Source of the DNA: Heterobilharzia americana | Taxonomy: Eukaryota > Platyhelminthes > Trematoda > Strigeidida > Schistosomatidae | Direction of reading: 5' to 3' | Assembly: GCA_944470555.2 (NCBI GenBank) | Contig: OX104130.1 | Span: forward strand, 57,383,491-57,447,490 | DNA length: 64,000 nucleotides | Part shown: piece by piece, positions 36,216 through 48,775 of the stretch | Layout: each line of letters begins with the position of its first letter | Numbering within the stretch: position 1 is the first letter of the stretch | The notes under the pieces: generated by a model | Told to the model about the DNA's origin: nothing | Databases searched by the model: none | What the model saw: only the letters and a program-made list of their open reading frames with translations | Translations under genes and position numbers: made by a program

Positions 36216-36777
36216 TAAATATTTGTTGTTATGTCAAACCAACTTGATAATCAGGGATAGAATGAGTGATACGTTTCGCTAAGTACTCGAGACTTGAAAT
36301 CTACTCTGATAACGATCGGATAATCAATTAATATAGGGAAAATTCTCGGTCTGAACGGATTGGTGGTAAGGCATCTGTGATGTTAATTAGAACAGGTTTC
36401 AATCCTCAATAAAGCATTGGTTTTCTCAGGGTTACAGATACGCAATGATCATGTGTTCCAAATCACATGAAAACCAAAGTTCATAGCTCCCTGTAGACTG
36501 AATTTAAACAGGTGACTCGTAAATGAACCACATCAAAGTCTTTACATCATTTCTCGTTGTAAATTATATTCTCTGTGCTATTGTTAATTGAGTAACTTGA
36601 ATCGATTAATCTTTTTAGTTATGCTTTGTTGTACCTGCTACCCTACTTGCCTATTTTGTCTACGATAAAATATGCGGTGACTAGTTTCCTGACCCAGTTC
36701 ATTAGTTGTTTCAATTACTGGAAAATGTTCAAATTGTTAGATAAAATCATTACTGCAAAAAATTAATTGTAATCTAC

Positions 36778-36932
36778 CTGTTTAGAGAATTGTAATGGAG
36801 GCAATTTAGTGCCGATATCACGTAACAAAGGATGACGGCTAACACCACGAGTTACATCCACTTTTCTCGACGTCTTATGCTGTGAACCCTGTTCAAGATT
36901 GTCACTTGACTGCTCATCATTTTTCTGATGAC
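36778..36932 (-). CDS. CFAP46: CFAP46-like protein, short linker exon
   Basis: 155 bases on the minus strand, from acceptor 'tattttag' at 36933 to donor ACAG|gtagat at 36777. Phase 1 in and 0 out fits both neighbours. It encodes a hydrophilic linker (HQKNDEQSSDNLEQGSQHK...) ending 'LPPLQFSKQ'. Human CFAP46 also has a charged, poorly conserved linker between the 'LPLEAL' strand and the VDP block. There is no catalytic or structural motif here, so support comes from splice phase and position. Confidence 0.65.
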
Positions 36933-37018
36933 CTAAAATAATAATGCAGTCAAAATTCATTTATTATTGTTATTTTATATTCAGAAACTAATTATTGCTA
37001 ATAATTTCTCGCCTAAAA

Positions 37019-37019
<1 letters not shown>

Positions 37020-37058
<39 letters not shown>
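37020..37058. repeat. (TA)n microsatellite
   Basis: About 18 TA units in an intron of the CFAP46-like gene. Confidence 0.9.
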
Positions 37059-37060
<2 letters not shown>

Positions 37061-37189
37061 TGCTTGGAGTTTGCTAATCTTTTCGGGAATGCATACATAT
37101 CCATGAATCTAAGTCGACAGACTGCTACTTTATATAAAACACTTTGAACATTTTTCCATACGAATGTATGAGGATTTTAAAATGAATAA

Positions 37190-37860
37190 AAAACAACTCA
37201 ATAACATACTTGGTTGTGGCTAGTGGAGGAGTCCAGGACGCGCCTACATCCCAGTGAGTTATGTTTCCCCCAAAGAGACTCCAAACTCGTACCCAACGCC
37301 TCAAATGCCAAAGCATTACCTACTAGACCACTGAGGTACGATAGCTATCTCTTGTACAACAGGTATTAGTTATTGTTACTAGTTGATATACTTGTAATTC
37401 TCGGTTGTTATACTGGATCGAAGTGATCAGTCTCTATTGGCATATGGGCTCTATGAGAATGCCTCGATAGTGCCTCTATTTTCACTTTTGATATTAAAGG
37501 TGAACAGTGGCTGGCAGTGGGATCCAGGAGTGGTGTTTCGTCCCATTTAGGAGTCGCCAGCTGGATCAACTTGGCTTCCAGTGAGCGATATTTTCCCTAC
37601 TACGGCTCGAACCTAGAACCGATCGCTTCAAACTCCAGACCACCAAGTCCCAATAGTCACTCCTTGTGAGCAGGTATAGTACGGTTTACTTGATGTTACA
37701 GCTTGTACGTATCCGTCGTTGATCAGACCAAACTGATTAGCCACATCACTCACTAGGAGACAGGTGCATTAAGGTGACGAGGTCCAACTAGGACGAAATG
37801 CGCATCCTGAATTTCACTACCAGCCACTATTCATCACTGATGACAGTTAGTCATATATCT
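37190..37860. mobile_element. Cluster of SINE-A copies
   Basis: Two consecutive minus-oriented copies (37190-37480 with 'ggttgtggctagtggag' and head 'gcctcgatagtgcc'; 37500-37690 with 'gtggctggcagtgggatcc' and 'tacggctcgaacc') are followed by a plus-oriented fragment (37700-37860) with 'atcactcactaggagacag' and 'aggacgaaatgcgcatcc'. This suggests repeated insertion into or beside an earlier copy. Confidence 0.75.
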
Positions 37861-40800
37861 CCCAATATTCTCGTCTTAGAGATAGACTGACTGTTACAGA
37901 TACTTAGTGGCTCATGATATGACCGGATAACTGGTTAACTCTTTTGATCCACAGGTCTAGTCTAGTTGTAACACAGCTGTCCACTGATATTTCTGAATTT
38001 TAAATTTAAATAAGCTCTTGAAATAACAGTAGTTGGTGATAAATTTCCAATAAAATACAAGTTGAGCATACTTAATGTAAATGATCATAAAATCCATTTT
38101 ATCTTTGTTTCATCAAGTTTTTACAAATACAGCCTTGTAAAATAATCGCATCTATATACTTCTTCACCTTTAATTCTATTTATGGATGCTAGAGAGTAAG
38201 CAATGACTTGTTGTGTAGTCAGTTCTAAGTTCTGATAGCATTCAGTCGACTAGGTTTTCAGTGTAGTCACCATCACAGTGCACTTTAGTTCCTATTAGGT
38301 ACAAAGCAGATATTAATTGAAAGACCTAGATCCAGGTTTTGTGTGTTTTGTATTTTTCAGCAAGGCATACGAGCATGAATATGCATAATCATCAGTTTCG
38401 AATGTCAAAATAGTATAGAATGGTTGCATTTATATCGATGTGATGTTAAATACATGAAAGGCCAGAGAAAGATTTAAAACATAGGTTTTTTGCTTGTTGA
38501 CGTTAATCTGAGAAGCTCATTTGAAACACAGAAGTTAGTTTGATAGTTAACTCTCACACCGTTCTTCAGGAAAGACTTACTGCAACCACAACTTCAACTT
38601 ATACATACCCTGCACATCTGTGACTATGAATGCAAACTACTAAAATGTCATATAACCTAGATTACAAGTCAAGATGTACATTATGAATTTTGATAAACAT
38701 AGGTAATCATAGCATGACAACATTTTGTACCGTACCAATCGATATGCAATGTACTGCTTTGCAACAGGACAGTGGGATATGAAGAAAATAGGAATCTGTT
38801 GAAATTACATGATAGTTTAACTCTCGATATTTGACTTTTTGTGGTAACCTGTCCTCTCTTATCTGCAACATTGTGTTCATAGGCCTGTAGTTTCAAATGG
38901 GAAGTAATAGAAAGGAGGAATTTTTATGTCACTCGTTGATCATCCTCTCCAAAATAATGTCATAGAAATATATTCTTATGAAATGAAAAGCAGTGTTGTA
39001 GCAAGAGGTTTATTGAATTCGTTTATGGCATAAGCAGCTACTGTCTTTTCACATGTGAACAAGAATATAATTTCACAGAGGACTGTACACTTTTATCAGT
39101 ATGTTCGAAAATATTGATAACTGTCACCGAATAAGCATATGTGACGAACATCGAGCTTTAGGATAACTCTCTTCTAACAATTCTATGTGGTTGACTTTGA
39201 AAGTTTATTTTAAAGGCAACTTCAATTCACCTTGGTGCTGCTGCATATCTTACTAGTTTACATAGAAAGAATGATCTGGATTTCTTTACTTCATCTATGC
39301 ACGGTATAATTTCTTCTGTCACGGTAGTCAGTTTGCTGTTTTCATCGTACTTCAATTACATTTCAGAGGCTTACAGCCTAGAAACAAGCAAGCATTAGCA
39401 GTGACTGAGTAGAGCTAACTTGAGACTCGTTCAACAGTTAATTTAAAAGAAAATCAGTGATTGAGTTGCCAAGATGAGATGATCTACTAGAAACTCAGCT
39501 TCATAGTTCCCTAAAACCATAAGGAACATGGTAGAAATCACATACATAAAGCCTCTTTATATAAAACAGGCTTTCAGTGCTAACTGATTTGGAATATTTG
39601 ATGAAAAATATATCCAAACTAACCAGATGAATATCATGTCTATACTTGAGTTCCTCCAAAGCAAGTGAATTTTTAAGTTCCAGTTTCTTGAGTAATTAAT
39701 GTTTTATGCTGATGAGTTACCTGATACTAAACAGGATCATTCTGTGATATTTCTTTTCAAGTACATTCTGTCCTTCAAGTTTCACAGTTTTACCAAATAT
39801 CACCAATAAATAAGATAGTGATATTTAGTATTTCGCGTTGAACTTTAAATGCGAACTTTGAACTTATTTTTCATGAATGTTAATACTTCTAAGCAAAACA
39901 CACTTCCAACTTGATGACAGTTTATGCCAGAATAGCATGCAATTATTACTTCTGATTGGAGTGATGAGTAATGATTTATAAAATGTAAAAATAGATTAAA
40001 AGTTCCATTGATATCAGGAATATATCATTTCATTAAGTCACCTTTAATAACTAATTGTCATAATTATTGGTAAAATGCATTGTTCTTAATTTGACTAGAA
40101 CTCAGTATTTACTGATAACTTTTCGGAGGCAATTGAAATATTGTGAAAGGAGAAAGGTAAGTGGATTGTAGTATTCAGTGGCATAGAAGCGTATCAGTTT
40201 GAGTTGTTATACATCACATTAACATGACAAAAAGCTCAGATCGAAAACAAACTATATAAAAGTTGCTAAGAGTTTATGAGAGAAGATAGCAGAAATAGAT
40301 GATGAATAAAAATGTTCAGAATTTCGAATATACAAAAGAGTGTTTACATCTGCTCTCTTATGAATGACAAAGACATATTATGTAGTCCATAACCAATAAT
40401 TTTCGTCGCCTAAACGACCCCAGTCAGTTAACTGATATCTCCACACATAGCTCAGACCAACAGCTGATGACTTAAAGAACTTCTGACAGATGGACTGATA
40501 ATAGGCAGATTCTGAAGTTGTTTACATGCTTGAATAAGTTTCTACAATGAGGTATATATGGTTACATCAACATCTTATTCGTAACAAAATATACCTGTCC
40601 AAATTTTGTGAATTGTTTCTGTTAACCACTTATTACGCTGTTAGTTATTAGCATATCTATTCTATGCGTAAGGCTATTGGCTATTTTGTTTTTGTATATT
40701 CTTTGTGCAAGATGAAAATGGAAAAATAATCATGAAATTGTCACTACTCAACAACGTTAAAGTTGACTAGTAGTGAGAACTCTGGTCATGTTTTGAAGAT

Positions 40801-41011
40801 GAACAAAAGAATGTTAGGATTTAGAATCAGTGGTTTCAGAGCAGCATATAGATGTAACACACAACACAATGCAAAAACAACATATACAAAACAAACTGCG
40901 AGTTAACCCAGTTCTTAAAAGCACCAAATGAGCTATGCTGATGATTGTCACATTACCTAAGCTTTTTGCATCATTTTAAACACATAAGAATAGATATAAA
41001 ATTAAACATAC
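37861..41011. other. CFAP46-like intron
   Basis: Intron between the exons at 41012 and 36932. No embedded gene, RNA gene or recognised repeat. The 71-codon minus ORF at 38681-38896 has no splice support. Confidence 0.5.
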
Positions 41012-41533
41012 CTGTTAAACGTGAATACAGTAGTTGCACACTGAATTCTCTAGTTAACCAACTGAATGGTAAGACTGTACCGACTTGCTTCGAAACAGGA
41101 GAATTGCTTGTTTGATAGAATTAAGTGTTGCCGTAATATGACTTCGTTGAATAAATGAACTTTGTCTTCGGTAAGACAAACAATCACTTCTATCCAACTC
41201 AATAAGTAGTGTATTCATCAGCAAAGATTCTAATGGTAATTCATTCAACCAAAAATCGGAGATTATTACTAACCCATCAGTGGGAAGATTCAATGGGTTA
41301 CTTAGATATTGCTCAAAGCAAGAAGATAATTGATCAACTAGCTTGATTTGGGAAATTATTTCCTCCTGATCACTGTTATTAATGCTGTTACTACTACGTT
41401 TATTTTGGCATTGATTAGAGTTTACCTCCGGTGACCAGTGTTTAGATAACATTTCAAATATTGGATTTAAATAATTGAATAGGAGAATATTTTCAGTAGA
41501 ATTTTTGAACAAATGACTTTTCATCATTAAAAT
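41012..41533 (-). CDS. CFAP46: CFAP46-like protein, exon with LPLESL strand (frame change inside)
   Basis: Minus-strand exon from acceptor 'actttgtag' at 41534 to donor ACAG|gtatgt at 41011. It opens in phase 0 and encodes 'ENILLFNYLNPIFEMLSK', an Asn/Ser-rich loop, a helix 'QIKLVDQLSSCFEQYL', then 'DGLVIISDFWLNELPLESL', the hallmark strand of CFAP46 and CHAT-like folds. That frame runs into a TAA at 41054, while the expected continuation 'LPFSWLTREFSVQLLYSRLT' lies in the next frame and leaves in the phase 1 the next exon needs. Either about one base is missing between roughly 41085 and 41160, or a 71-base intron with a weak donor (TTT|gtctta) is removed. Otherwise the exon is well supported. 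Confidence 0.75.
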
Positions 41534-41924
41534 CTACAAAGTGTTACAGAAAACTTTGCAATAAAATATGAAATCCCAAATAAAGTTTTTCATAAAAAGT
41601 GAGATCACAATTGTTCACTGTTCTCCAAGTTTTAATACTGCATCATTGATAGTTTATAACTATTATCAAACCAGTAGATTTAGCTGGTACCTAGTTAAGG
41701 AAAGAAACTTGACAGTTTTCATCCCTCAATGTGAACTGTAAATCTTCACTTTAAGAAGAAAACAGACTGTTTTCTGACTCTGTTTGTCAGAAATACAAAT
41801 TGTAAAAGTGGTTCTACCAAGGAAATGATTTTTTCTAAAAGTTTCATACAATGAGTTGAGACCATTCAAAGAAAGAACCATTATGAGGAGAGTGGAATTA
41901 CATCTTCAGCTCCTTAACAAAACA

Positions 41925-42362
41925 CTAGGTAAACTCAGAACATGACTACTCTAGATAAATTCTCCAAAAGTTTGTACAAAGTACGAACAAGTTAATCGAA
42001 AGGAATGAGGCTAAGACAGATGGACATCACTGAAGCATAAATAACTCAAATGTTCAAACCATCATTATGCGTTCCGAAGAAATATGTACAACCGCCTTCT
42101 TTGCAAATGCCATTGTATAAGAACAATCAGTTTAGATGGTTCTCTAAAATGACTCCACTATATTTCAATTCGTAATCATTTTATCTGTTTCCTCACTTTA
42201 AACGCCCATATACTTAACTTTGTCGTGCCATGGAGTTTATATTGACCTTTGACTGGAGATTACTCGGGAAAGCTCTATCGTTTCTACCGTATGTTTATGA
42301 TTGATCTCGCCGAAGAGGAAAATTTCTTTTCGTTGCAATCGTCTTCTGTCTTTTCTTATGAA
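41925..42362 (-). repeat. Unclassified dispersed repeat, inverted copy 1
   Basis: Reverse complement, with moderate divergence, of 46285-46700. Matching landmarks are 'tgacctttgactggagatta', 'ctcgggaaagctctatcg', 'gcaatcgtcttct', 'ttcaaaccatcattatgc' and 'tacaaagtacgaac'. No ORF or tRNA-like promoter is visible. It lies in a CFAP46-like intron. Confidence 0.7.
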
Positions 42363-43425
42363 CCATTAAGAATCAGAGAGCACTAATCAAGATTTAAACT
42401 ATTGACCAGTATTTTTTATTTACCCTTCGGAAAAAGAATTTGAAGTCAGCTGTCTGGAACCTCAGTAGACTCAACAAGTGAATCGGCTTTGCAAAGTCAA
42501 TTGAAAATATCTATTTCTGCTCACGAATATTCTACTCTTAGAGACGGCATCTCGCTCTAAGAAATTTGGGAGCTTCATCATCAAACACAACCAATGATGC
42601 GTGAAGAATTGTAATTCAGTTGGCTTCGCGTAAAGATGTGAACATTTGAGACATGCTTTCTATCGAAAGTAACATCTGTTGAATTGGCGAAAATTAGGAT
42701 GAAGAATTTGATAGTTGATCAGTTTCACTTTTAAGCATGAAAAGTGCCTACTATGAATCTCTTTCTGGGGTTGAAAACATAGTAACAAAGTTCTTAGACT
42801 GGACGCTAAACTGCTTGTGTGCTGAGTTGCCATTTGTCGGCAACTGTTATTCAGGAGGTTACTCAAAGCGTAAGCATATTGACTTAAAATCCCTCAACCA
42901 CAGTCACGTTACTCTGATAATCAGATGAAGCCTAAAGTAACAAAACTTTCAACAGATACTGACAACTGATGGGCTGTATTTAGTTCTTAAACGCCATAGA
43001 CACTGAATAATGCTAGGTAGCATGTGTTATTAAGAAAGGGCTATTGTATTACTCGTTACCGATTCATTAATGAAGGTAGGTAAGCTTTTTTTGATGAAAA
43101 TAATAAACTCATCATAGATTAAGTCGTTAGGTGAAAAATCCTTACTAGGTGTTATGCATACGGCTTACGCTAAGAGGGGGAATAAGATGTAAGAGTAAAT
43201 ATATTGTTGCAATAACGCTTGACATACGTATGTAATCTACTGAAAGTTCTATCTGTGAACACTGTCCTTGCTGGTAATAGTCAGTGAGATATGCTCTACA
43301 AACTTAAGATTTTCACACGACAGCTGAAGTTTCTAGAAAGTTGAACTTTACGATTTATAGTACGAAAATGAATGGGAATGACGGTGAATTTATCTAGTGA
43401 AAGTGTATTTTTCTGGTGTTATTTT
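42363..43425. other. CFAP46-like intron stretch
   Basis: No exon or recognised repeat. Overlapping small ORFs on both strands at 42660-42928 have no support. Confidence 0.5.
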
Positions 43426-43429
43426 GGTT

Positions 43430-43620
43430 TATTTTAAAAGCTGGCATTCATCATGGACTGATATCGGTTGAAGAAACATTGGAAACCTGAGAGGACTGGA
43501 CAGCTGTTTTGTCCTAGTATGGGAATCCTCAGCCGTGTACACCCATGACCCCACCAGAGATCGCACTCAGGGCCTTCAAGTCCCATGGCCACCACGTTAT
43601 CATCAAGCAACTGCATCGGA
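43430..43620 (-). mobile_element. SINE-B copy
   Basis: Minus-oriented: 'catcatggactgatatcgg', 'gacagctgttttgtcctag', 'atgggaatcctcagccg', 'acccatgaccc', and the start of the B-box complement. It is truncated before the 5' body. Confidence 0.8.
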
Positions 43621-45096
43621 ATCCAATAGTTTATATTTCCAACTTCTTTCCAACTTACTTCAAAAGATATAGAATGTTAGGCTGGGCTACACCACATAAA
43701 ATTCTTTGATCTTAACAGTTAAAGCAAAAACGCATTTGTGTTTGTTGGTGTTCCCTTAAATTCAGAAGTCTACTATGCAGAGCAAGAGCTTAAAATAAGC
43801 ACTAAATACAAACTTGATAGCTTTCAAAATTTGACAGTCCCAATTTCCAGGTAACAAAATCATATGTTTCCTTCTAATCTATGAAAATCATTCATCTGAC
43901 TATCACAAATTGACAACATTTGTAGTTTAACTGATGAAACTGTGTAAGGGCTTTAAAACGTATATCCCTTTTTTCCTTTCTTGTTTCTAGACTTTGAAAA
44001 TTTATCTCAGTATTTAATGAAGTCTTTTTTATGAATTTGTGATTGCCCCTTAATCAGTACTTTTATAATGGTCAAGTGATGAAGCCTATCTACTTGAATA
44101 GCAGATTCGTTTAAACAGAATGGGAAGATTACTTCACATAATATTTCGCTAGCAGCTTATGCCAAAACATACAGCAGTCAATTTCTGAAGAGTAGTTCTA
44201 ACTACAGACGGAGTGTATATCCATTCTCTTGATTTCAGTTTTTAAGATGATAGTGTTAGGTAGGCTCCCAGTGAAGTAAATCGTTTCTAATTCTACTCGC
44301 CATGTGTTATGCGTATTTCACTCAGTAAATCAATAATAAGTTTATGAGATCATGCCATTCATCGTGACTACCGACAGATGCACCACTGATGATGTAATGA
44401 GAATGTTTATAATCATGATAGTCGATAAGATTCTGTGAGATAACCTCAGCTTGGCAAACTGGTCTTAGTGTAATCAGATGATGTTGAAAGTTGAAAAGAA
44501 ATCTGGCTAGTGACAAGATTTGAAACAGTGATTAGTGAACTAGTATTTCGTTACCATTAACTTTATTCTAGCACATTCAACGACTGAATCATATTCTTTG
44601 CCCACGTTGAGTACTCCCCTGAAATCAACGAAATGTTCAACAGCAATAATAGTTTATATAAGGTGACAGTACATATAATCCTAGTATACACAGCTATGCT
44701 CCAAAAGGTAAATCAAAATCTTTAAGGGTCATGAATGACTGAGTCTTTCAAAATTCTAAATCTGTTGGGACCAGGACTGAAAAGCAGTGAGATTTCTGGT
44801 TCTGAGGAATACCACAAGAATAAGAAAGATGACTAATCAGGCTAAAAATGAATTCAGTGAGTTTCATTGAGGAAGATTCACAAAGTTTCTGTAGGTAGCT
44901 ATTAGTCGTCTATTTATCTGAATGGATTTCAGGTTCCAAGTCAATTGTTTAAAAAGAAAACTTGTTTGAAACAACAAGAATACGCAATTTGACAATAGGA
45001 AGTTTGTACACTTTAGTAGCCTGGGATAAATGGTCAATATTGAAATTAAGAAACACAAAGATTGTTAATCAAATAGAGACAAAATACAATACATAC
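43621..45096. other. CFAP46-like intron stretch
   Basis: Intron between the exons at 45097 and 41533. Nothing else supported. Confidence 0.5.
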
Positions 45097-45260
45097 TTGA
45101 TTTGTTATCTCTTTAAATAAATTCTTGCTATTGATTTTAATGTTGGCGGCTTTTTTTAATTGTTCGTCCAACTGATTTAAACAAATTTTCCAAGAATAGA
45201 CTAATTTGCATCTGGTGACGGGATCCGTTTCAAGTCTCTGGAAAGTATACTGACAACTTC
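45097..45260 (-). CDS. CFAP46: CFAP46-like protein, short helical exon
   Basis: Minus-strand exon of 164 bases from acceptor 'ttttcataacag' at 45261 to donor CAA|gtatgt at 45096; phase 1 in, 0 out, matching both neighbours. It encodes 'CQYTFQRLETDPVTRCKLVY' followed by 'SWKICLNQLDEQLKKAANIK'. Predicted to be amphipathic helices with no cofactor or catalytic motif. It belongs to the helical stretch preceding the 'LNPIFEML' segment of the next exon. Family assignment depends on its neighbours. Confidence 0.7.
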
Positions 45261-45839
45261 CTGTTATGAAAAGAAAAGACACGATAAAAGAGAACATATA
45301 AATTGTTTAATTTACAAAAAAAAATAACCAGAATGGCATAAAATCAAATCAACCTTAAAAATAACTGACACTGCTAGTCAACAATCTGCTCATAAGCAGC
45401 ATGCCTGAAATAATTCGTGTATGGAAATAGGGCCCGATAGAGCTTAATTAAGAGGCTATATGTTATCCATTCAGTTCCTACAGAAGTCAAAATTTACTTG
45501 TAAAATAGATTTTTAAGCGGTAAAAGTATGTAAAAGATCGGGCAAACTGCAAAATCCTAACCTATTTGCTAAATAAAAATTTTCATAATGAGGAATAAAA
45601 GTGCAGCCAATGTCATCAGATCACAAATTGTCATTCCCTCTTGAAAATTCTTTATCTAATGTAGTAACAGAGTGGGACAGTAAACAAGATTGTACAGGTG
45701 TGTGTTCAGTGCTTTCTCGCTTCTTTTAAAGCCAATAACATCATATATGCTACATGCCCCCTTGTCCAAAGCATTCAAGAAAAGAAGCAAAGAACAAAAT
45801 CTCTTTCTACTTTCATGATGCTGTTTGTATTGTTCCCTT

Positions 45840-46225
45840 CGTTGACTGGATCCACTTCATCATTCTCTGTTGGCATATGCGCTCCTGTGCGGATGCCTCA
45901 GTATTGCCCGTATTTTGAACTTTGATACTAGTGGAGGATAGCGGCCGGCAGTGAAATCGCGGATGCGCGTTTCAACCGGTTTAGGAGTCGTCAGGCGGAT
46001 GTACCTACCCCTCAGTGAGCGATGTTTTTGTCACTAAGATTGGAAGCCGGGAATAATCACTTCGAACGTTAGAGCATTATCCACTAGGCCACCGAGTGAC
46101 GGTAGCCGATTCTTGTGCCACAGGGTATAATTTATATGACGTTGCCTGTATTATTCCGTCTTTGGTTCGACCCGATCGATCGATCTCTATTGGTATATGG
46201 GCTCTTGCATGCACGCCTTGATACC
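45840..46225 (-). mobile_element. SINE-A, two adjoining minus-oriented copies
   Basis: A truncated head copy ('ttggcatatgcgctcctg', 'gcctcagtattgcccg') is followed by a fuller copy with 'gcggccggcagtgaaatc', 'ctcagtgagcgatg', 'gagcattatccactagg' and its head 'cgatctctattggtatatgg'. The plus ORF at 45698-45925 is partly SINE sequence. Confidence 0.7.
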
Positions 46226-46284
46226 TCTATTTTCGCAAGTTTCATTGAAAAATGAAAACAGACCTATCCGACCATAGGAAAAAA

Positions 46285-46700
46285 GAAAAGACGATTGCAG
46301 TGAAGAAAATTATTTTTCGGTGAAATTATTCTCTTAGCTGTACAATAGGAACGATAGGGCTTTCCCGAGTAATCTCCAGTCAAAGGTTAATATAAATCGC
46401 ATGGCAAAGGAACATTAGTTGAGGTTTATAGGCTTTTAAAATGGGGAAATGGACAAAGTAATCACAGAAAAGAATAAAATGACTCCATAAGAAAATCATC
46501 TAGACTGATCGATTTCATACAACTGTGGTGGCAAAGAAGGTAGTTGTACATACTTGCCTGGAATGCATAATGATGGTTTGAACATTTGAATTGTTTATGC
46601 TTCAGTGATGCTAATTTTGAGTAGGTTGTTTGTACTTTGTTCAGATTTTCCTTCGATTTATCAGAAGCAGCCTTATCCTGAGTTTAATTCATGCTCTGTT
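46285..46700 (+). repeat. Unclassified dispersed repeat, copy 2
   Basis: Partner of 41925-42362 in inverted orientation. It starts just after a SINE-A and ends about 240 bases from a CFAP46-like exon. Two copies 4 kb apart in opposite orientation in neighbouring introns could pair in the transcript. Confidence 0.7.
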
Positions 46701-46946
46701 ATACAGCTGATGAGACATTCCCATCCTCGTCTTGACAATCAGGTTGGGTAGTGTTCGTGAGCGGATCTCACAAGTTGGAGTATGGTACGGTAGATTTATT
46801 CCGTTTCACAAGAGCAAGTAAAATGACACACAACATATACATACTCATGGGGCCCTATGTTCCACCTTATGCTTTGCGTACTGACGAATAAGTTTCTGAC
46901 AAGAGAATATGATTCTAAGTTTGGTGGCGAAAACCGTTCTGTTTAC

Positions 46947-47198
46947 GGATCTTGATAATTTCTTCCAAAAGATTATCTATCGCATTATTCCTCTTGAATT
47001 CAAGGTCCAACAGCAGAACCTTTTCCAGACCAACAAACAAACGTTTCATGATTCTTTCTGGCTTTAGATTCATATCGAAAAGAAATTTCAACGGTTGTCA
47101 ATTTTCTTGTAAGCCTTCTAGCACACTATTGATGATATCTTTCGCCCATATTCCTCGTATTCCTGACGAGGATGAACTGATAAGCTTCCTCTTTCTGC
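46947..47198 (-). CDS. CFAP46: CFAP46-like protein, exon with in-frame TGA
   Basis: Minus-strand exon from acceptor 'tgtcctctcag' at 47199 to donor ATCC|gtaaac at 46946: 252 bases, phase 1 in and out. These phases match the exon at 59349 upstream and at 45260 downstream. It encodes 'RKRKLISSSSSGIRGIW', 'DIINSVLEGLQEN', then after a TGA at 47098-47100 'QPLKFLFDMNLKPERIMKR', 'LEKVLLLDLEFKRNNAID' and 'LLEEIIKI'. The helical, charged pattern suits the region between the 'LYVAV' strand and the NPIFEML helix. The TGA is the only stop in 84 codons. It could be a nonsense mutation, a sequencing error, or avoided by a 63-base in-frame intron. A different frame (47306-47118) is also open, but it does not fit the phases. 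Confidence 0.6.
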
Positions 47199-48400
47199 CT
47201 GAGAGGACACAACTTTAAAAACAAATAAATTTCCTGTTACAGTTGAGATTTCTGTAGGTAAACCTCTGAAGTAAACTGTCTTATTTTCTTTTAAATTAGC
47301 CATCAAGAAAGTGGGATTTCGAGTTTGACTCTACTTCTAGAGTGAAGTTAATGAGGGATGAGCACTACTTAAAGTTTGAACCAGGCTTTCAAGGATTATA
47401 TTCTAATCACAAAAAATAAAGTTTTAATCCATGTGTCCTTTGTTGATATGAAGCTCACTAATTTTTTTCGATAAGGTTGTTTCATACAGGCTTGCCAAGG
47501 GATTCCATCGTGAATAAAAAGTTTCATTGAATTAAAGTGTTCAGCTCGCTGAAAAATTCCTTCAGAATATTCCTCGAAGAGAAGCAATTACTTGAAGGGA
47601 TTGCGAATAAACTGTTCTTATGAAAAAAAGTCGAATCTTGCGAAATTCATGTACAAAAAGAATTTGGGAAGTTTTTCCAGCATTTCATTACCAGTAATAC
47701 GCTTTACTTTCTTCGTTGTAAGCGAATTTAATAGTTAAAACCGACCACCCTGTATCATGAGGACAACGTAGTTTTGTAGTCAAACGAATAAAAATTAAGT
47801 AACTATTAGTTGATTTACCTTGCTAGATTCTTGTTACTGGCTACTCATAAGAGTTGCACTACGAGAAATATATTGATTTATGACCTTAAAGTTTGAAAGA
47901 AGACATCTTATGGTTGAAATACTAAGACAGAAAGTGAAACAGAAGTTAATTTTTGGTGTCTTTGTTGATGCTTTTGATATGTTTCAATAGATATCATTGA
48001 GAATCTTTGTGCAAAATAAGATTTTCCCTGATCGTCTCTTAGGTTAATGGTATAGCTGAACATTCTATACACAAACCTTGTTTATTCCATGAGTTCTCAA
48101 CACTCCTGTCTTGGAACTGATCTTATCTTGACAGCTGTTGTCATAACTAGTCTGAAAAGATCCTCAACTATCTGAAACAGCTTTTTACCCAGTTACTACA
48201 TTCTTCACCTATAATATATATTCCAGAGAGAACATTTAACACCATTACTTTAAGGCATATTAAATATATTTCAAGCAGAGGTCATGGTTGGTTTGGCAGT
48301 AACGACTAACACACTGAAGACAAAAAAGGCTATCAAAGTTCTAATTAGAAGTCGAAAATTCTTCTTCCATCCAAAAAATAAACAAAATGAAATATTTTAA
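47199..48400. other. CFAP46-like intron stretch
   Basis: Part of the very long intron reaching to 59348. A coding-looking but multiply interrupted minus-strand segment at 47400-47600 is noted but not called. Confidence 0.4.
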
Positions 48401-48775
48401 TTTGTTTGGTGGTGACTAGTAGTGGAATCTAGAACGTGGGTTTCACTCAGTTTGGACCTCGTCACCATACTGCACCAGGACTCCAATGAGTAGTGGAGTT
48501 CCAGCTGGGACTCGAACCCATTACCCGTCGCTTCAACTGAAAAAGCTTTATCCATTAGGTCACTGAAACATGATGGCCGCCTCTTTTGCAGTGAGTATTA
48601 GTTATGATTGTTTATTGAGAGTTGAAATACTCTGCTACCCACCACCAAGCAAATTATAGCATGATGATTAATTAGATAGTATCCGGATATCCATATAGGA
48701 GCCAATATGTCAACAGAGGTTGACTTATTAATCCAGTAAAACAACCGGAAATTACAAGTATCCACAAATAAAATG
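48400..48775. mobile_element. SINE-A composite of opposed copies
   Basis: 48405-48600 is minus-oriented ('ggtggtgactagtagtgg', 'gggactcgaaccc', 'gctttatccattagg'). 48640-48775 is plus-oriented head sequence ('ccatataggagccaatatg', 'caacagaggttgac'). Confidence 0.7.

Noticed and set aside
34154..41533. Separase or an active CHAT-type protease
   Set aside because: The LPLESL strand and overall order are similar, but the catalytic His-Gly and Cys motifs are absent, whereas the SRW.G..G and FLS motifs fit CFAP46.
47396..47640. Minus-strand coding-looking segment with several frames open in turn
   Set aside because: Multiple stops in each frame and phases that do not fit; the 59349 and 47198 exons already match each other directly.
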